The notes: generated by a model from the letters alone, not told the origin. DNA of 64,000 nucleotides from an uncultured Bacteroidales bacterium (GCA_937886715.1 CAKZZD010000007.1:1-64000); one strand, 5' to 3'; shown: positions 53,442-62,698, counted from the first letter of the stretch. Numbers and translations are program-made.

Positions 53442-54122
53442 ATGTTGCTGCTTATGAAACGACTCATTGTCATTATGCTGATGCTTGCATCCGCTGCGGT
53501 GTGGGCGCAGGATGTGGTGCGCGACAGCGTGCCGGCCAAGGCCGATGCCGATACTGCCGAGGAGAATGTGATTGGTGGCCGTGTGGTGAAGTATCACCAG
53601 TCGAAGGAGCAGAATGTGCTCGGGGCTCCGATCTATTATGACCGCTTCGGCAATGAGCGCGGTGCCAAGCGTCCGGCCGACAACCAATACCGCCGTCCGG
53701 AGCGCCACTACCTCAACAGTCTCCGCAACCGCTACAATTCGTTTTTCTTTGAGATGGAAGGCCTGTTCGGCTACAGCGATCTGGCATGGGGTGCCAATTT
53801 CACCTATCTGCCCAACCGTTGGGGTGTATATGGATCGGCGCTTTTCGGTATTCACCACGACTATCTGTCGGTGGGACCGGCGCTGAGACTTTCGTCCAGT
53901 GAGGGCGGCGTCGACTGGCATCTTTACTCCGGATTGATGGTGGGGCGTCATGTGGGTGGCGAGATCGGTTTCCGCTGTGCCGCTCCGCGCTCTGGCGGGG
54001 GCTTTTGCTGGACTTCGGCATCCCTGGGCATGGCGGTTGTCAACGGCCGTTCGTTTGTCACATGCGGCATGAGTCTCGAGCTGTCGGCTCTGTTGACTCT
54101 TCCGGTAGTGCTGTTCTGGTAG
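53442..54122 (+). CDS. Predicted outer-membrane protein of unknown function
   Basis: 226 residues. A signal peptide (MKRLIVIMLMLASAAVWAQ, from the second Met at 53454) precedes a charged linker. The second half has alternating aromatic strands (FFFEMEGLFGYSDLAWGANFTYL, WGVYGSALFGIHHDYLSVG) and ends with an aromatic residue, as in small beta-barrels. No known family recognised. Between recA and the (p)ppGpp synthetase gene, 22 nt before the latter. Confidence 0.75.
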   Translation: MLLLMKRLIVIMLMLASAAVWAQDVVRDSVPAKADADTAEENVIGGRVVKYHQSKEQNVLGAPIYYDRFGNERGAKRPADNQYRRPERHYLNSLRNRYNSFFFEMEGLFGYSDLAWGANFTYLPNRWGVYGSALFGIHHDYLSVGPALRLSSSEGGVDWHLYSGLMVGRHVGGEIGFRCAAPRSGGGFCWTSASLGMAVVNGRSFVTCGMSLELSALLTLPVVLFW

Positions 54123-54133
54123 GATTCTTATTC

Positions 54134-54141
54134 AAGGAGGG
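54134..54141 (+). promoter_or_regulatory. Strong Shine-Dalgarno (AAGGAGGG) before the RSH gene
   Basis: AAGGAGGG lies 3 nt before ATG 54145. It is an unusually good anti-16S match in a genome where such sites are rare, although the spacing is tight. Confidence 0.5.
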
Positions 54142-54144
54142 TCA

Positions 54145-56406
54145 ATGGGAGAGTATGTCATCGACGAAGCGCGCGAGGAGCGCGAGATGCAAGCCCGCTA
54201 CGACGAGCTGATTGAAGCATGCCGCGCCTTGAAGCCGCTAAGCCCCGACGAGGAGGCCAGCATCCTGCGCGCCTATCAGATTGCCAAGACGGCCCATGCC
54301 GGCACGCGCCGCAAGAGCGGCGAGCCCTATATCTTCCATCCCCTGGCGGTGGCCCTGATTGCTGTCAAGGAAGTGGGGCTGGGGCCGATAGCGGCCATCT
54401 GTGCGCTGCTGCACGATGTGGTGGAGGATACCGACATCACGTTGGACGAGCTCCGCATGGTGTTCGGCGACCGAGTGGCCACGATTGTGGACGGCGTCAC
54501 CAAGATCGACGACGTGATGGTGATGCAGCATACCGACAGCAAGCAGGCCGAGAACTACCGCAAGATTCTCCTTTCGATGTGCGACGATGCGTATGTGATT
54601 TTCCTGAAGCTTTGCGACCGTCTGCACAATATGCGTACCCTCGGGTCGATGAAGGACACCAAGAAGCTGGCCATCGCCAGCGAGACGTCCTATCTCTACA
54701 TACCTTTGGCACACCGCCTGGGCCTCTATTCCATCAAGACCGAGTTGGAGGAGCTGGTGATGCGCTACACCAATCCTGACTGCTACAACGAGATAGCGGC
54801 CCGCATTGCCGCCACCGCAGGCACGGGCGAGCGCCTGGAGGAGTGCCTGACCATCCCTGTGCGCCAGATGCTCGATGCTGCGGGCTATGACTATCGCCTC
54901 AAAACGAGGGTCAAGTCGGTCTACTCGTGCTGGAAGAAGATGGAGAACAAGCATGTGGATTTCGACGAGATATATGACCTGTATGCGATGCGCATCATTC
55001 TCCAGAATGTGCCGCGTGAGCACGAAAAGGAGGAGTGCTTCAAGGTGTATGCCCTGATTTCGGAGCAATTTCCGCCCAACCCCACGCGGTTCCGCGACTG
55101 GATCACGCGGCCGAAGAATAATGGCTACGAGTCGCTGCAGACCACGGTGATGACCCCCATAGGGCGCTGGGTGGAGATACAGATACGCACCGAGCGGATG
55201 GACACGATTGCCGAAAAAGGCATGGCAGCGCATTTTCTGTACAAAGAGGCGCACCCCGAAGAGCAGATCGAGAACAATCCGGTCGAAGAGTGGCTGCAGC
55301 AGATACGCACCTCGCTTGAGCAGAGCGACAAGAGTGCGCTCGACCTTGTCGAGGAGTTCAAGGAGACACTATATACCAAGGAGATATATCTCTTCACCCC
55401 GAAGGGGAAAACCATCGTGTTGCCTTCCCGTAGCACGGTGCTGGATTTTGCCTATGCCATCCATACCGACCTGGGCATGCATTGCATCGGGGCCAAGGTC
55501 AATGCCCGCCCTGTCGCCATCGGCTATCGCCTGCATACCGGCGACCAGGTGCAGGTGCTCACCTCAAAGCGCACCCTTCCGCAGACCGAATGGCTCACGC
55601 AGTGCCAGACGCCGCGCGCCAAGGAGGCCATCAAAGACTTCCTGCGTTCGCGCAAGAAAGAGTTTGTTGCCGAAGGCAAGCGCAGGCTCAATACCTACTA
55701 TGAGAAAATTCACCTGAAGGCTAATCCCCAGAATTTCGGACAACTCAAGCGCTACTTCAACCGTGCGTCGGATATCGACCTCTATTATGATCTTGCTGTC
55801 GGCACTATCACGGAGCAGCAGGTGGCCGAATGCTTTGGCAAGGCCCGTCCTGCGCCGCGACTTTTTTTCCTCGACCCCTACCGCGATGTTTTTGAAAATT
55901 CCCGTCGCACAGGCGATGGTGTTGTCCCTGCCGAGCCCCGCGTCGACGATCCCGCGACGGCTGCTGCGCCGTTCCTCCTCGACAAGGAGTATGAACACTT
56001 GCCTACCGAGAGTGCGCCTTGCTGCAAGCCTGTTCCTGGCGACCAGGTGATTGGCATCGTCAGCGATGGCAAGATTATGGTTCATCGCACCAATTGTCGA
56101 GTGGCCCGCGATGAAATGGCCAACCACGAGAACCATATTGTCCGTGCCAAGTGGCGCCCCGGTGAGCAGCTGTCGCTTCTCACGGGTATCGCCCTCACGG
56201 CTATCGACCGTCATGGCTTGCTGCAGGAAATCACCCGCCATATATCGGACGAGATGGACCTCAATATGCGTGCCATCACTCTTGAAGCATCGGAGGGTGT
56301 GGCTCGCGGCATTATTATGCTCTATGTCAATAATGTACAGAGCCTCAATGGATTGATTGATAAACTGAAAACTATCGATGGAGTTGAAGATGTCCACCGC
56401 ATTTGA
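54145..56406 (+). CDS. Bifunctional (p)ppGpp synthetase/hydrolase (RelA/SpoT family)
   Basis: 753 residues. The HD hydrolase domain (about 45-190; YIFHPLAVA, LLHDVVEDTD) is complete, as is the synthetase domain (about 240-380; RVKSVYSCWKKMENK, DLYAMRIIL, NNGYESLQTTV). A TGS domain (about 415-475), the zinc/CC region (APCCKPVPGDQVIG) and a C-terminal ACT domain follow. Both active sites look intact, so it likely makes and degrades the starvation alarmone. The mazG gene starts inside its 3' end. Confidence 0.96.
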   Translation: MGEYVIDEAREEREMQARYDELIEACRALKPLSPDEEASILRAYQIAKTAHAGTRRKSGEPYIFHPLAVALIAVKEVGLGPIAAICALLHDVVEDTDITLDELRMVFGDRVATIVDGVTKIDDVMVMQHTDSKQAENYRKILLSMCDDAYVIFLKLCDRLHNMRTLGSMKDTKKLAIASETSYLYIPLAHRLGLYSIKTELEELVMRYTNPDCYNEIAARIAATAGTGERLEECLTIPVRQMLDAAGYDYRLKTRVKSVYSCWKKMENKHVDFDEIYDLYAMRIILQNVPREHEKEECFKVYALISEQFPPNPTRFRDWITRPKNNGYESLQTTVMTPIGRWVEIQIRTERMDTIAEKGMAAHFLYKEAHPEEQIENNPVEEWLQQIRTSLEQSDKSALDLVEEFKETLYTKEIYLFTPKGKTIVLPSRSTVLDFAYAIHTDLGMHCIGAKVNARPVAIGYRLHTGDQVQVLTSKRTLPQTEWLTQCQTPRAKEAIKDFLRSRKKEFVAEGKRRLNTYYEKIHLKANPQNFGQLKRYFNRASDIDLYYDLAVGTITEQQVAECFGKARPAPRLFFLDPYRDVFENSRRTGDGVVPAEPRVDDPATAAAPFLLDKEYEHLPTESAPCCKPVPGDQVIGIVSDGKIMVHRTNCRVARDEMANHENHIVRAKWRPGEQLSLLTGIALTAIDRHGLLQEITRHISDEMDLNMRAITLEASEGVARGIIMLYVNNVQSLNGLIDKLKTIDGVEDVHRI

Positions 56407-57079
56407 TCCCCGTCAGACGGCTCCCGACGACGAAAGTGCCTTTCGCCGTCTCAGTCTGATCCTCGATACATTGCGACAGGATTGTCCCTGGGACCGTGTG
56501 CAGACCCTCAAAAGTCTCCGCTATCTGACGGTCGAGGAGGTGCACGAGCTGAGTGAGGCCATCATCGCCCTTGACGACGAGTCTTCCCGCCCGGAGGCTT
56601 CGCCTGACGACATCGCCCGGCTTGCCTCCAACCTCAAGAAGGAACTTGGCGACATCGCCATGCATATCGTTTTCTATGCCAAGATTGCTGCCGACCGGGG
56701 CCTGTTCACCCTGGCCGATGTATACAATGCCATCTGCGACAAGCTCATAGAACGCCACCCCTTTATCTATCGCAAGGAAGAGTATCACGGCGAGAGCTGG
56801 GAGCAACTCAAGATGCGTGAGGGGCGCCGCAATGTGCTTGAAGGGGTTCCCGACAGCCTTCCTTCCCTTGTCAAGGCGATACGGATGCAGGAGAAGGTGG
56901 CCGGTGTGAAGCCGACGGACAATTCGCTTCCCGACAATGTCAGGCTCGACGACAAGATGACTGAGGCCGACTTCGGCCAACTGCTTTTCCAGCTTGTCGA
57001 TTGGGCACGCCGCCACGGTATCAATGCCGACGATGCGCTATGCATCGCCAATCGCCGCTTCCGCGAAGAGAATTCGTAA
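56390..57079 (+). CDS. mazG: Nucleoside triphosphate pyrophosphohydrolase MazG
   Basis: 229 residues from ATG 56390 (an alternative ATG lies at 56378). Two MazG helices-bundle repeats are visible. The N-terminal one has LRQDCPWDRVQTLKSL and the metal-binding EEVHELSEAI, followed by KKELGDIAMHIVFYAKIAAD. Hydrolyses NTPs and in E. coli lowers (p)ppGpp effects, so overlap with the RSH gene is suggestive. Its stop is 5 nt from the convergent OmpA-type gene. Confidence 0.94.
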   Translation: MSTAFDPRQTAPDDESAFRRLSLILDTLRQDCPWDRVQTLKSLRYLTVEEVHELSEAIIALDDESSRPEASPDDIARLASNLKKELGDIAMHIVFYAKIAADRGLFTLADVYNAICDKLIERHPFIYRKEEYHGESWEQLKMREGRRNVLEGVPDSLPSLVKAIRMQEKVAGVKPTDNSLPDNVRLDDKMTEADFGQLLFQLVDWARRHGINADDALCIANRRFREENS

Positions 57080-57084
57080 GTTTG

Positions 57085-58656
57085 TTATTTCAGAGGTGTC
57101 AGGGTGGTGCGGCGGTTGGCGGCACGGCCCTCGGGAGTGCTGTTGTCGGCCACCGGTCGTGTCTCGCCATATCCTTTGTAGGTCAGCCTTGAGGGATCCA
57201 CTCCGCAAAGGATGAGGTAGTCGAATACCGATTTGGCACGGCGTTCGCTAAGCAAGAGGTTGTCTTCGTCGCGGCCCACATCGTCGGTGTGGCCTCCCAC
57301 TTCCAGGCGCAACGAGGGATGGCGTTTCAGCGCTTCGGCCAGCCGGTCGAGTTCGGCCAGCGAGGTTTCCACCAGCGTGGCGCTGGCAGTTTCGAAGAAG
57401 ATGTTTTTCAGCGTGACGGTGTCGCCGAGAGTGAGCAGATTTTCCGCCTGTTTGACGGGGTCGATGAAGGTGATGGCTTCGGGACGTGCCGGAGCAGGCA
57501 TGATGAAGCTGTAGAGGTCCTGTTGCCCGTAGCCGCCATAGCGGTCGCTGCTGAAGATAGCCGTGCGTCCATCGGGGGCAACAATCAGGTTCACCTCGTC
57601 GCCCGAGGTGTTGATGGGGTAGCCGAGATTTGTCACTTCGCCCCACGTGGTGTCGCTGGTGCGACGTGCCACATAGAGGTCGTTGCCTCCCATGCCCAGA
57701 TGGCCGTTCGACGAGAAATAGAGCGTGCGGTCGTCGAAGTGGATATATGGCGAAGTTTCGTTGCCGGGGGTGTTGATTTCCGGTCCCAGGTTGCGCGGCT
57801 CGCTCCACCGGCCCTCTTCCAGCGTGCAGCACCAGATGTCGGTGCCGCCGAAGCCGCCGGCGCGGTTGGAGGCGAAGTAGAGCGTGTAGCCGTCGATGCT
57901 GAGTGAAGGGAACGACTCCCAATACACCGAGTTGACGGGAGGTCCCATCGTCCGGGGACGACTCCACCGTTTGCCTTGCCTGACGCTCATGTAGAGGTCG
58001 CAGCCGGAATGGCCGTCGCCGCGACCGCAAGCCGTGAAGATCACGATTCGGCCGTCGTGCGAGAGGGTTTGTGCCCCTTCGTTGCCATTGCTGTTGAGGG
58101 GTTCGGGCATGCGTTCGCACGGACCCCAATCCAGTTCCATTGTGTCGTAGTACGACACGTAGAAGTCTTCTTCTTGGGGCAGTCCGCGCTGGGTTGTGGC
58201 CTTGCGTGGCACTCGCCGTGTGAATACCAGCGTGCGGTAGTCGGCTGTCAGTGCAGGCATATATTCGTCGGCATCGCTGTTGACGTTGGCACCCAGATTC
58301 ACCGGGCGGAACGGCACCGGATTGGCCACGGCCTCACGTCGCCATTCGGCGGTGGCTTTGCCTTGGCGCGATTCTTCCACCCACAGTTTCGGGGCGTTAG
58401 GCAAGCCGATGCATTGGTCGAAGCATGCGATGGCTTCGTCGTATTGGTCCAGCGCCAGATGCTGTTTGCCCAGCATCAGGTGGGCTTCAGCATAGGTGGG
58501 GTCTATATCTATGGCCTTGTGCAACAGGCGGATGGCCTCCTCGTACTGCCCCACGATGCTCTTCTCCACCGCCTGCTCGAACAGCGGCTCGCTCTTCTTG
58601 GTCTGCCCCAGTGCCACCATGGGCAGCAGCAGAAGCATCAATGTCAGTTTCTTCAT
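57085..58656 (-). CDS. TPR/PD40/OmpA-domain envelope protein (PorE-like)
   Basis: 523 residues. Signal peptide (KKLTLMLLLLPMVALGQ); TPR-like repeats (about 25-95, YEEAIRLLHKAIDIDPTYAEAHLMLGKQ-like pattern). A beta-propeller of PD40 repeats follows (about 115-390; DGRIVIFTA, DGYTLYFASNRAGGFGGTDIW, DDRTLYFSSNGHLGMGGNDLYV). The C-terminal OmpA domain (about 415-523) has GGHTDDVGRDEDN and the peptidoglycan-contacting LSERRAKSV. The order TPR-propeller-OmpA matches T9SS component PorE except that the CRD domain is not evident. Could also be an unrelated OmpA-family anchor. Confidence 0.88.
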   Translation of the reverse strand: MKKLTLMLLLLPMVALGQTKKSEPLFEQAVEKSIVGQYEEAIRLLHKAIDIDPTYAEAHLMLGKQHLALDQYDEAIACFDQCIGLPNAPKLWVEESRQGKATAEWRREAVANPVPFRPVNLGANVNSDADEYMPALTADYRTLVFTRRVPRKATTQRGLPQEEDFYVSYYDTMELDWGPCERMPEPLNSNGNEGAQTLSHDGRIVIFTACGRGDGHSGCDLYMSVRQGKRWSRPRTMGPPVNSVYWESFPSLSIDGYTLYFASNRAGGFGGTDIWCCTLEEGRWSEPRNLGPEINTPGNETSPYIHFDDRTLYFSSNGHLGMGGNDLYVARRTSDTTWGEVTNLGYPINTSGDEVNLIVAPDGRTAIFSSDRYGGYGQQDLYSFIMPAPARPEAITFIDPVKQAENLLTLGDTVTLKNIFFETASATLVETSLAELDRLAEALKRHPSLRLEVGGHTDDVGRDEDNLLLSERRAKSVFDYLILCGVDPSRLTYKGYGETRPVADNSTPEGRAANRRTTLTPLK

Positions 58657-58672
58657 GCCATAATAACGCGAA

Positions 58673-58698
58673 GGCGCCGTGCTTTATTGCACGGCGCC
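58673..58698 (-). terminator. GC-rich hairpin after the second T9SS cargo gene
   Basis: GGCGCCGTGC (58673-58682) and GCACGGCGCC (58689-58698) pair perfectly around TTTATT; it lies 9 nt past the stop at 58707. The U-tract is weak (TTCGCGTTATTATG). Confidence 0.6.
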
Positions 58699-58706
58699 CT
58701 GATGCT

Positions 58707-59915
58707 TTATTTCTTTATCAGCCGGTGGATGGTCGGTCCGTGGCGGAGCAGATACATGCCTGCCGGTAGGGGTGTGAGGTCGAATGTGGTGCTGCCGGCA
58801 GCAAAACGGCTTTCGACCAGACGCCCATCCGTAGTATGCAAGCTGACGTTTCCTTCGGTCTCAACGACGACCACACCCGTTGTCGGGTTGGGGTAGACTT
58901 GGAAACGGCGTTCCTGGCACGCCTCGATGCCCACAGGCGCGGGGGTCAGGCTGGCGCAGAGGGTGACATGGTAGGTGTGGATGCTCACGCCGTCCTCGGC
59001 GGTGACGGCGATCGTCACAAGGGCAGTGGTGTCGTCCACGCGGTGACGCTCCATGTCGATGGTAGCGTCGGCAACCTCGGTCGTGCATGTCACTTCCGCT
59101 GCGGTGAGCATCGCCGTGTCGCCTACATGAACGGCATAGTCCATTGTGCCTTTGGAGAAGTCTTCCACGGGCACGCCGTTCACACCGATACCGTTCAGCC
59201 ACGAGCTGTAGACAAACTCGATGTCATCCACCGAGAGAGAGTCGTTGCCATCGCCCTGACCGGGGATGGCGTTGGTGGTCAGGTTCACCAGCATATAGGC
59301 CGCTTCAGCGTTGCCGTCGTAGACGAAAGGCACCTTCATCTGCTGCCACTGCATCGTGCCGGCCGACGTGGTGGTGCGTGCAAAGCGGGCCACCGCCTTG
59401 GCGCAGTAGAGGCTTGGGGATGACTCCTGGTTGGGCGCGCGGAAATCGTTGTCGCCATGCAGTATGGCCGATATCTGGGCCTCGGAATTGCCCGATGCGG
59501 CATAGAAGCTCACCCACACATACATCGAGTCTGGCGTGCCCGTGAATGGTTGGCAATGGGCCGCGTTCGAGCGCTGGGTGTAGTTGTAGTTGTCGCTGCT
59601 CGAGGCCGACATCGATCCGGCGTGGATGCGTCCGGTGGTCATGTTGCCGTTGGCCTTGATGCCGAAAACCGACATGGTGTAGATGGTCAGGTATTGGCTG
59701 CCGGAGGTGCCTGGCCGCCCACCATTGCGGCGATAGTGGTGAGGCGACGAGGCCAGGCCCGAAAACGACCCGTCCGATGTCGCAAACGAGTTCCAGTGTG
59801 TCGGTTCCGACGTGCTGCCGCCGTCCCACTGCTCGAAACCCGGATTGGGCAGCTGATACTGTGCATAGGCCATGAGAGAGGCCATGGCCAGAGTGATAAG
59901 TACTATTCGCTTCAT
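58707..59915 (-). CDS. T9SS-sorted secreted protein with PCMD-like domain
   Basis: 402 residues. Signal peptide MKRIVLITLAMASLMAYAQ; then a jelly-roll-like domain beginning LPNPGFEQWDG, a pattern of putative carbohydrate-metabolism (PCMD) proteins. A possible Ig-like segment follows, and a T9SS type A sorting domain at the end (VYPNPTTGVVVVE, LPAGMYLLRHG). A longer frame opens at 60098 but lacks similarity; ATG 59915 begins exactly at the signal peptide. Neighbours are the PorE-like gene and a membrane protein. Substrate unknown. Confidence 0.86.
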   Translation of the reverse strand: MKRIVLITLAMASLMAYAQYQLPNPGFEQWDGGSTSEPTHWNSFATSDGSFSGLASSPHHYRRNGGRPGTSGSQYLTIYTMSVFGIKANGNMTTGRIHAGSMSASSSDNYNYTQRSNAAHCQPFTGTPDSMYVWVSFYAASGNSEAQISAILHGDNDFRAPNQESSPSLYCAKAVARFARTTTSAGTMQWQQMKVPFVYDGNAEAAYMLVNLTTNAIPGQGDGNDSLSVDDIEFVYSSWLNGIGVNGVPVEDFSKGTMDYAVHVGDTAMLTAAEVTCTTEVADATIDMERHRVDDTTALVTIAVTAEDGVSIHTYHVTLCASLTPAPVGIEACQERRFQVYPNPTTGVVVVETEGNVSLHTTDGRLVESRFAAGSTTFDLTPLPAGMYLLRHGPTIHRLIKK

Positions 59916-59991
59916 ATTCTTGTTGGTGGTTTTCCCATCCTCGCTTGTCATTGTCAGGCGAGCGAATGCGGAATGCCTTTTTACAAAAATG

Positions 59992-60828
59992 TCATTCTCC
60001 CAGCCACTCCTCCATAGCAGGCAGGCTGTCGATGTTGAGCTCCGGGGTAACGAATTCTGACAAGCGTTTTTTTGGCTCGCCCACGATAGCCTCAGCATTG
60101 TCTTCGTCTTTATGTGCGAATGCCATCACCTCCTCTTCCGAGATGTCCATCAGCTTCATGAGGTAGCGGTTGATGTATCGCATGTGGTCGGCCACATAGC
60201 GTTCCTGGATGGCAAGGTTATGGAAACGACCCAAGATACGGCGGAAGTTCGGGTCGCGCATCAGTTTGGCGGTACTCGTCCTGCCGGGATGTGCATCGGG
60301 ATTTTTATTTATCTCAGCTATTTCCTGCTGCATCTCATCTAAAAGCCCATTGTGCAACTCTTCCCAGTAGTCCATCTGTGAGAACATCTGCCCCACTCCT
60401 TCAATAAACCGAAAATTGCCTGTGTTTTTCCACGTGTCGATGGAGTTGGAGAACACTTTCTCCACCGACTTGTCGTGTTTGAGCAGTGGATAATTCAAAG
60501 ACAGGAACTTGTTTAGGAGATTCTCGGATTTGGGATTGTCGAGCGAATCCATAGGGATGCTGAGCAAATAGGCAGCGAAAGTGTCGCGCACAGCCATTTT
60601 CTCCGAGAAGTTCTCCATGGTGGAGGCGAATTTCTCGATGTTGCCCATCACCATCGAGGCCGTGAGATGTCGCTCCTGTGCACGGCGGTGCTGCGCCACC
60701 AGCTGGCTGGTGCCGAAGGTGAGGAGGATGGACATCGTGGTGCCGAGGAAGGTGAGCAAGAGCGTCTTCCACAGGTTGCCTCCCTTGTCTATCTGCGGAT
60801 TGTCGGGAACGTTGGGTATTTCGTCCAT
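59992..60828 (-). CDS. Single-pass membrane protein of unknown function
   Basis: 278 residues. After a polar N-terminus a hydrophobic helix occurs at about 21-43 (LWKTLLLTFLGTTMSILLTFGT), followed by a mostly helical, charged extracytoplasmic or cytoplasmic domain. No catalytic motif recognised; the layout resembles DUF6090-type proteins. Its gene starts 86 nt after the ackA stop, with a large hairpin between them. Confidence 0.8.
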   Translation of the reverse strand: MDEIPNVPDNPQIDKGGNLWKTLLLTFLGTTMSILLTFGTSQLVAQHRRAQERHLTASMVMGNIEKFASTMENFSEKMAVRDTFAAYLLSIPMDSLDNPKSENLLNKFLSLNYPLLKHDKSVEKVFSNSIDTWKNTGNFRFIEGVGQMFSQMDYWEELHNGLLDEMQQEIAEINKNPDAHPGRTSTAKLMRDPNFRRILGRFHNLAIQERYVADHMRYINRYLMKLMDISEEEVMAFAHKDEDNAEAIVGEPKKRLSEFVTPELNIDSLPAMEEWLGE

Positions 60829-60845
60829 GGGAATGCTTATTTTAT

Positions 60846-60897
60846 AGTTTAAGGTTTAAGGGTGGCACCTGTTGTGCAGCTCCTTAAACCTTAAACT
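60846..60897. repeat. Inverted repeat GTTTAAGGTTTAAGG after ackA
   Basis: Arms 60846-60861 and 60882-60897 are perfect 16-bp reverse complements. The arms are themselves heptamer repeats (GTTTAAG). The spacer contains GCAC/GTGC that could extend the stem. Downstream of ackA on the minus strand; could act as a terminator, although no U-run follows. Confidence 0.75.
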
Positions 60898-60914
60898 GTA
60901 AACCTTGAATCGGA

Positions 60915-62123
60915 TTATTTCACCAACGCATAGGTGTCGCTGGCGATGACGTATTCCTCGTCGGTGGTGACCACGACGACGGCCATCTTCGAGTCGGGGG
61001 TGCTGAGGATGATGTCCTCGCCCATCACGTTGTCGTTCTTCGAGAAGTCGACCTTGATGCCGAGGCACTCCATGTTCTCCAGGATGGGACGGCGCATGAA
61101 CCAGGCATTCTCGCCGATGCCGCCGGTGAAGAGCAGCAGGTCGCAGCCGCCCATCTCGGCCATGTAGCCGCCGATGTAGCGCTTCACACGCTGGGCGAAC
61201 ATGTCGAAGGCGTAGGTGGCACGCACGTCGCCGGCATCGCGGCCCGCGCGGATGTCGCGCATGTCCTGCTTGCCGCCGCTTATGCCCACCAGGCCGCTCT
61301 GCTTGTTCAGGATCTTCGTGATGTCCTTCCAGTCCTTGCCGTTGTCCACGATCTCTTTCTTGATGATGAATTCGATGACGCCGGGATCCACATCGCCGGG
61401 ACGCGAACCCATCAGCAGGCCCTCCAGCGGGGTCATGCCCATCGTGGTGTCGAAGCTCTTGCCGTGGTCGATGGCGCAGATCGAGGCGCCGCTGCCCAGG
61501 TGGCAGGAGATGATCTTCAGGTCGTTCCAATCACGGCCGATCATCTTGGCGGCCTTCTCGGCCACAAACTTGTGGCTCGTGCCGTGGAAGCCGTAGCGGC
61601 GCACGCCGTATTTCTCATAGTATTCGTAGGGCACGCCGTAGAGGTAGCTCTTCGGCGGCAGCGTGCTGTGGAAGGCGGTGTCGAACACGGCCACCTGCGG
61701 CACGCCGGGCAGCACCTCGCGCATGGCGTAGATGCCGGCCAGGTTGCCGGGGGTGTGCAGCGGAGCCAGCGGGGTGAGGGCTTTGATCTTCTCGATCACC
61801 TCGTCGGTCACCAGCACACTCTTGTCGAATGTCTCGCCGCCGTGGGCCACGCGGTTGCCGACGGCACCTATCTCGTTGAAATTCTTGATCACACCCATCT
61901 CGGGATCTATCAGCGCATTCAGCACAATCTTGATGCCGGCCGTGTGGTCGGGGATAGGCAGCTGCTCATAGTGCTTCTGTCCGTTCCACTTGTGGGTGAA
62001 CTCACCCATCTCCAGACCGATGCGCTCCAGCAGACCCTTGGCCATCACCTCGGCATTCTTCGCCATATCGACCAGCTGATATTTGATCGACGAGCTTCCG
62101 CAGTTCAAAACTAATATTTTCAT
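60915..62123 (-). CDS. ackA: Acetate kinase
   Basis: 402 residues. Converts acetyl phosphate and ADP to acetate and ATP. The N-terminal KILVLNCGSSSIKYQLV, GNRVAHGGETF, FHGTSHKFV, CHLGSGASICAI and the C-terminal FTGGIGENAWFMR motifs are all conserved. ATG 62123 gives the standard N-terminus; an upstream frame to 62240 is not supported. No phosphotransacetylase gene is next to it within the window. Confidence 0.96.
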   Translation of the reverse strand: MKILVLNCGSSSIKYQLVDMAKNAEVMAKGLLERIGLEMGEFTHKWNGQKHYEQLPIPDHTAGIKIVLNALIDPEMGVIKNFNEIGAVGNRVAHGGETFDKSVLVTDEVIEKIKALTPLAPLHTPGNLAGIYAMREVLPGVPQVAVFDTAFHSTLPPKSYLYGVPYEYYEKYGVRRYGFHGTSHKFVAEKAAKMIGRDWNDLKIISCHLGSGASICAIDHGKSFDTTMGMTPLEGLLMGSRPGDVDPGVIEFIIKKEIVDNGKDWKDITKILNKQSGLVGISGGKQDMRDIRAGRDAGDVRATYAFDMFAQRVKRYIGGYMAEMGGCDLLLFTGGIGENAWFMRRPILENMECLGIKVDFSKNDNVMGEDIILSTPDSKMAVVVVTTDEEYVIASDTYALVK

Positions 62124-62145
62124 ATTCCTTATAAATGATTGATTG

Positions 62146-62475
62146 TTAATTGTATTCATGCTGTCCCGCTCTTTTGTGGACTCTCCAAAAGTACGAAATA
62201 AATTTGAATCCGCAACGCTTCCTTCGCGATATTTTCCCACTTTTTTTCTTCAACCCTCTCGGTCCCTTACCGATATTGATATAATATGTACCATAATTTA
62301 AATGCTTTGCCACGGCCTGTCCGCCCTGCGGCCAGGTGCCGCGACCCTTAGCCCCTCCCTCTGATGTACGGTTGTCGTACAACAAACGTCCCGGAATCGT
62401 CCAACGGCCGTTGCTGCCGCGAATCGCATCATTGCGAGGTGGCCCCCGCATGAGGTTGACACGATTCCCAGCCAT
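62146..62475 (-). CDS. Uncertain short ORF in the ackA-acpP interval
   Basis: A 109-codon frame starting MAGNRVNLMRGPPRND, rich in Gly/Arg, with NGRWTIPGRLLYDNRTSEGG and TWPQGGQAVAKHLNYGTYY. It has no signal or known motif and no good promoter box. It could be a small lineage-specific gene or a remnant of a longer one. The remaining interval to 62680 shows nothing else definite. Confidence 0.25.
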   Translation of the reverse strand: MAGNRVNLMRGPPRNDAIRGSNGRWTIPGRLLYDNRTSEGGAKGRGTWPQGGQAVAKHLNYGTYYINIGKGPRGLKKKSGKISRRKRCGFKFISYFWRVHKRAGQHEYN

Positions 62476-62698
62476 CGAGGGAAATATGTCTAGTGCAGTT
62501 TACAGTATACTGTGTTTCAGTAATTTGTCATTTTTGTTCCATTTCCTGCACCGCCACACCTGCCATTTTGGACAAATCGTGGTGCCAAGGGTCGAGATAT
62601 GACGGTTTTCAACGCCTGTGTTGATATTTTTTTATTTCGATTACTCAGCTTGCAATCAGTATTTTAGGTATTTTAACAGATATTGCAAATGTTAAAAA

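Noticed and set aside
62336..62602. 88-codon plus-strand frame before acpP
   Set aside because: No promoter, no similarity, hydrophobic end looks random; overlaps the uncertain minus-strand frame.
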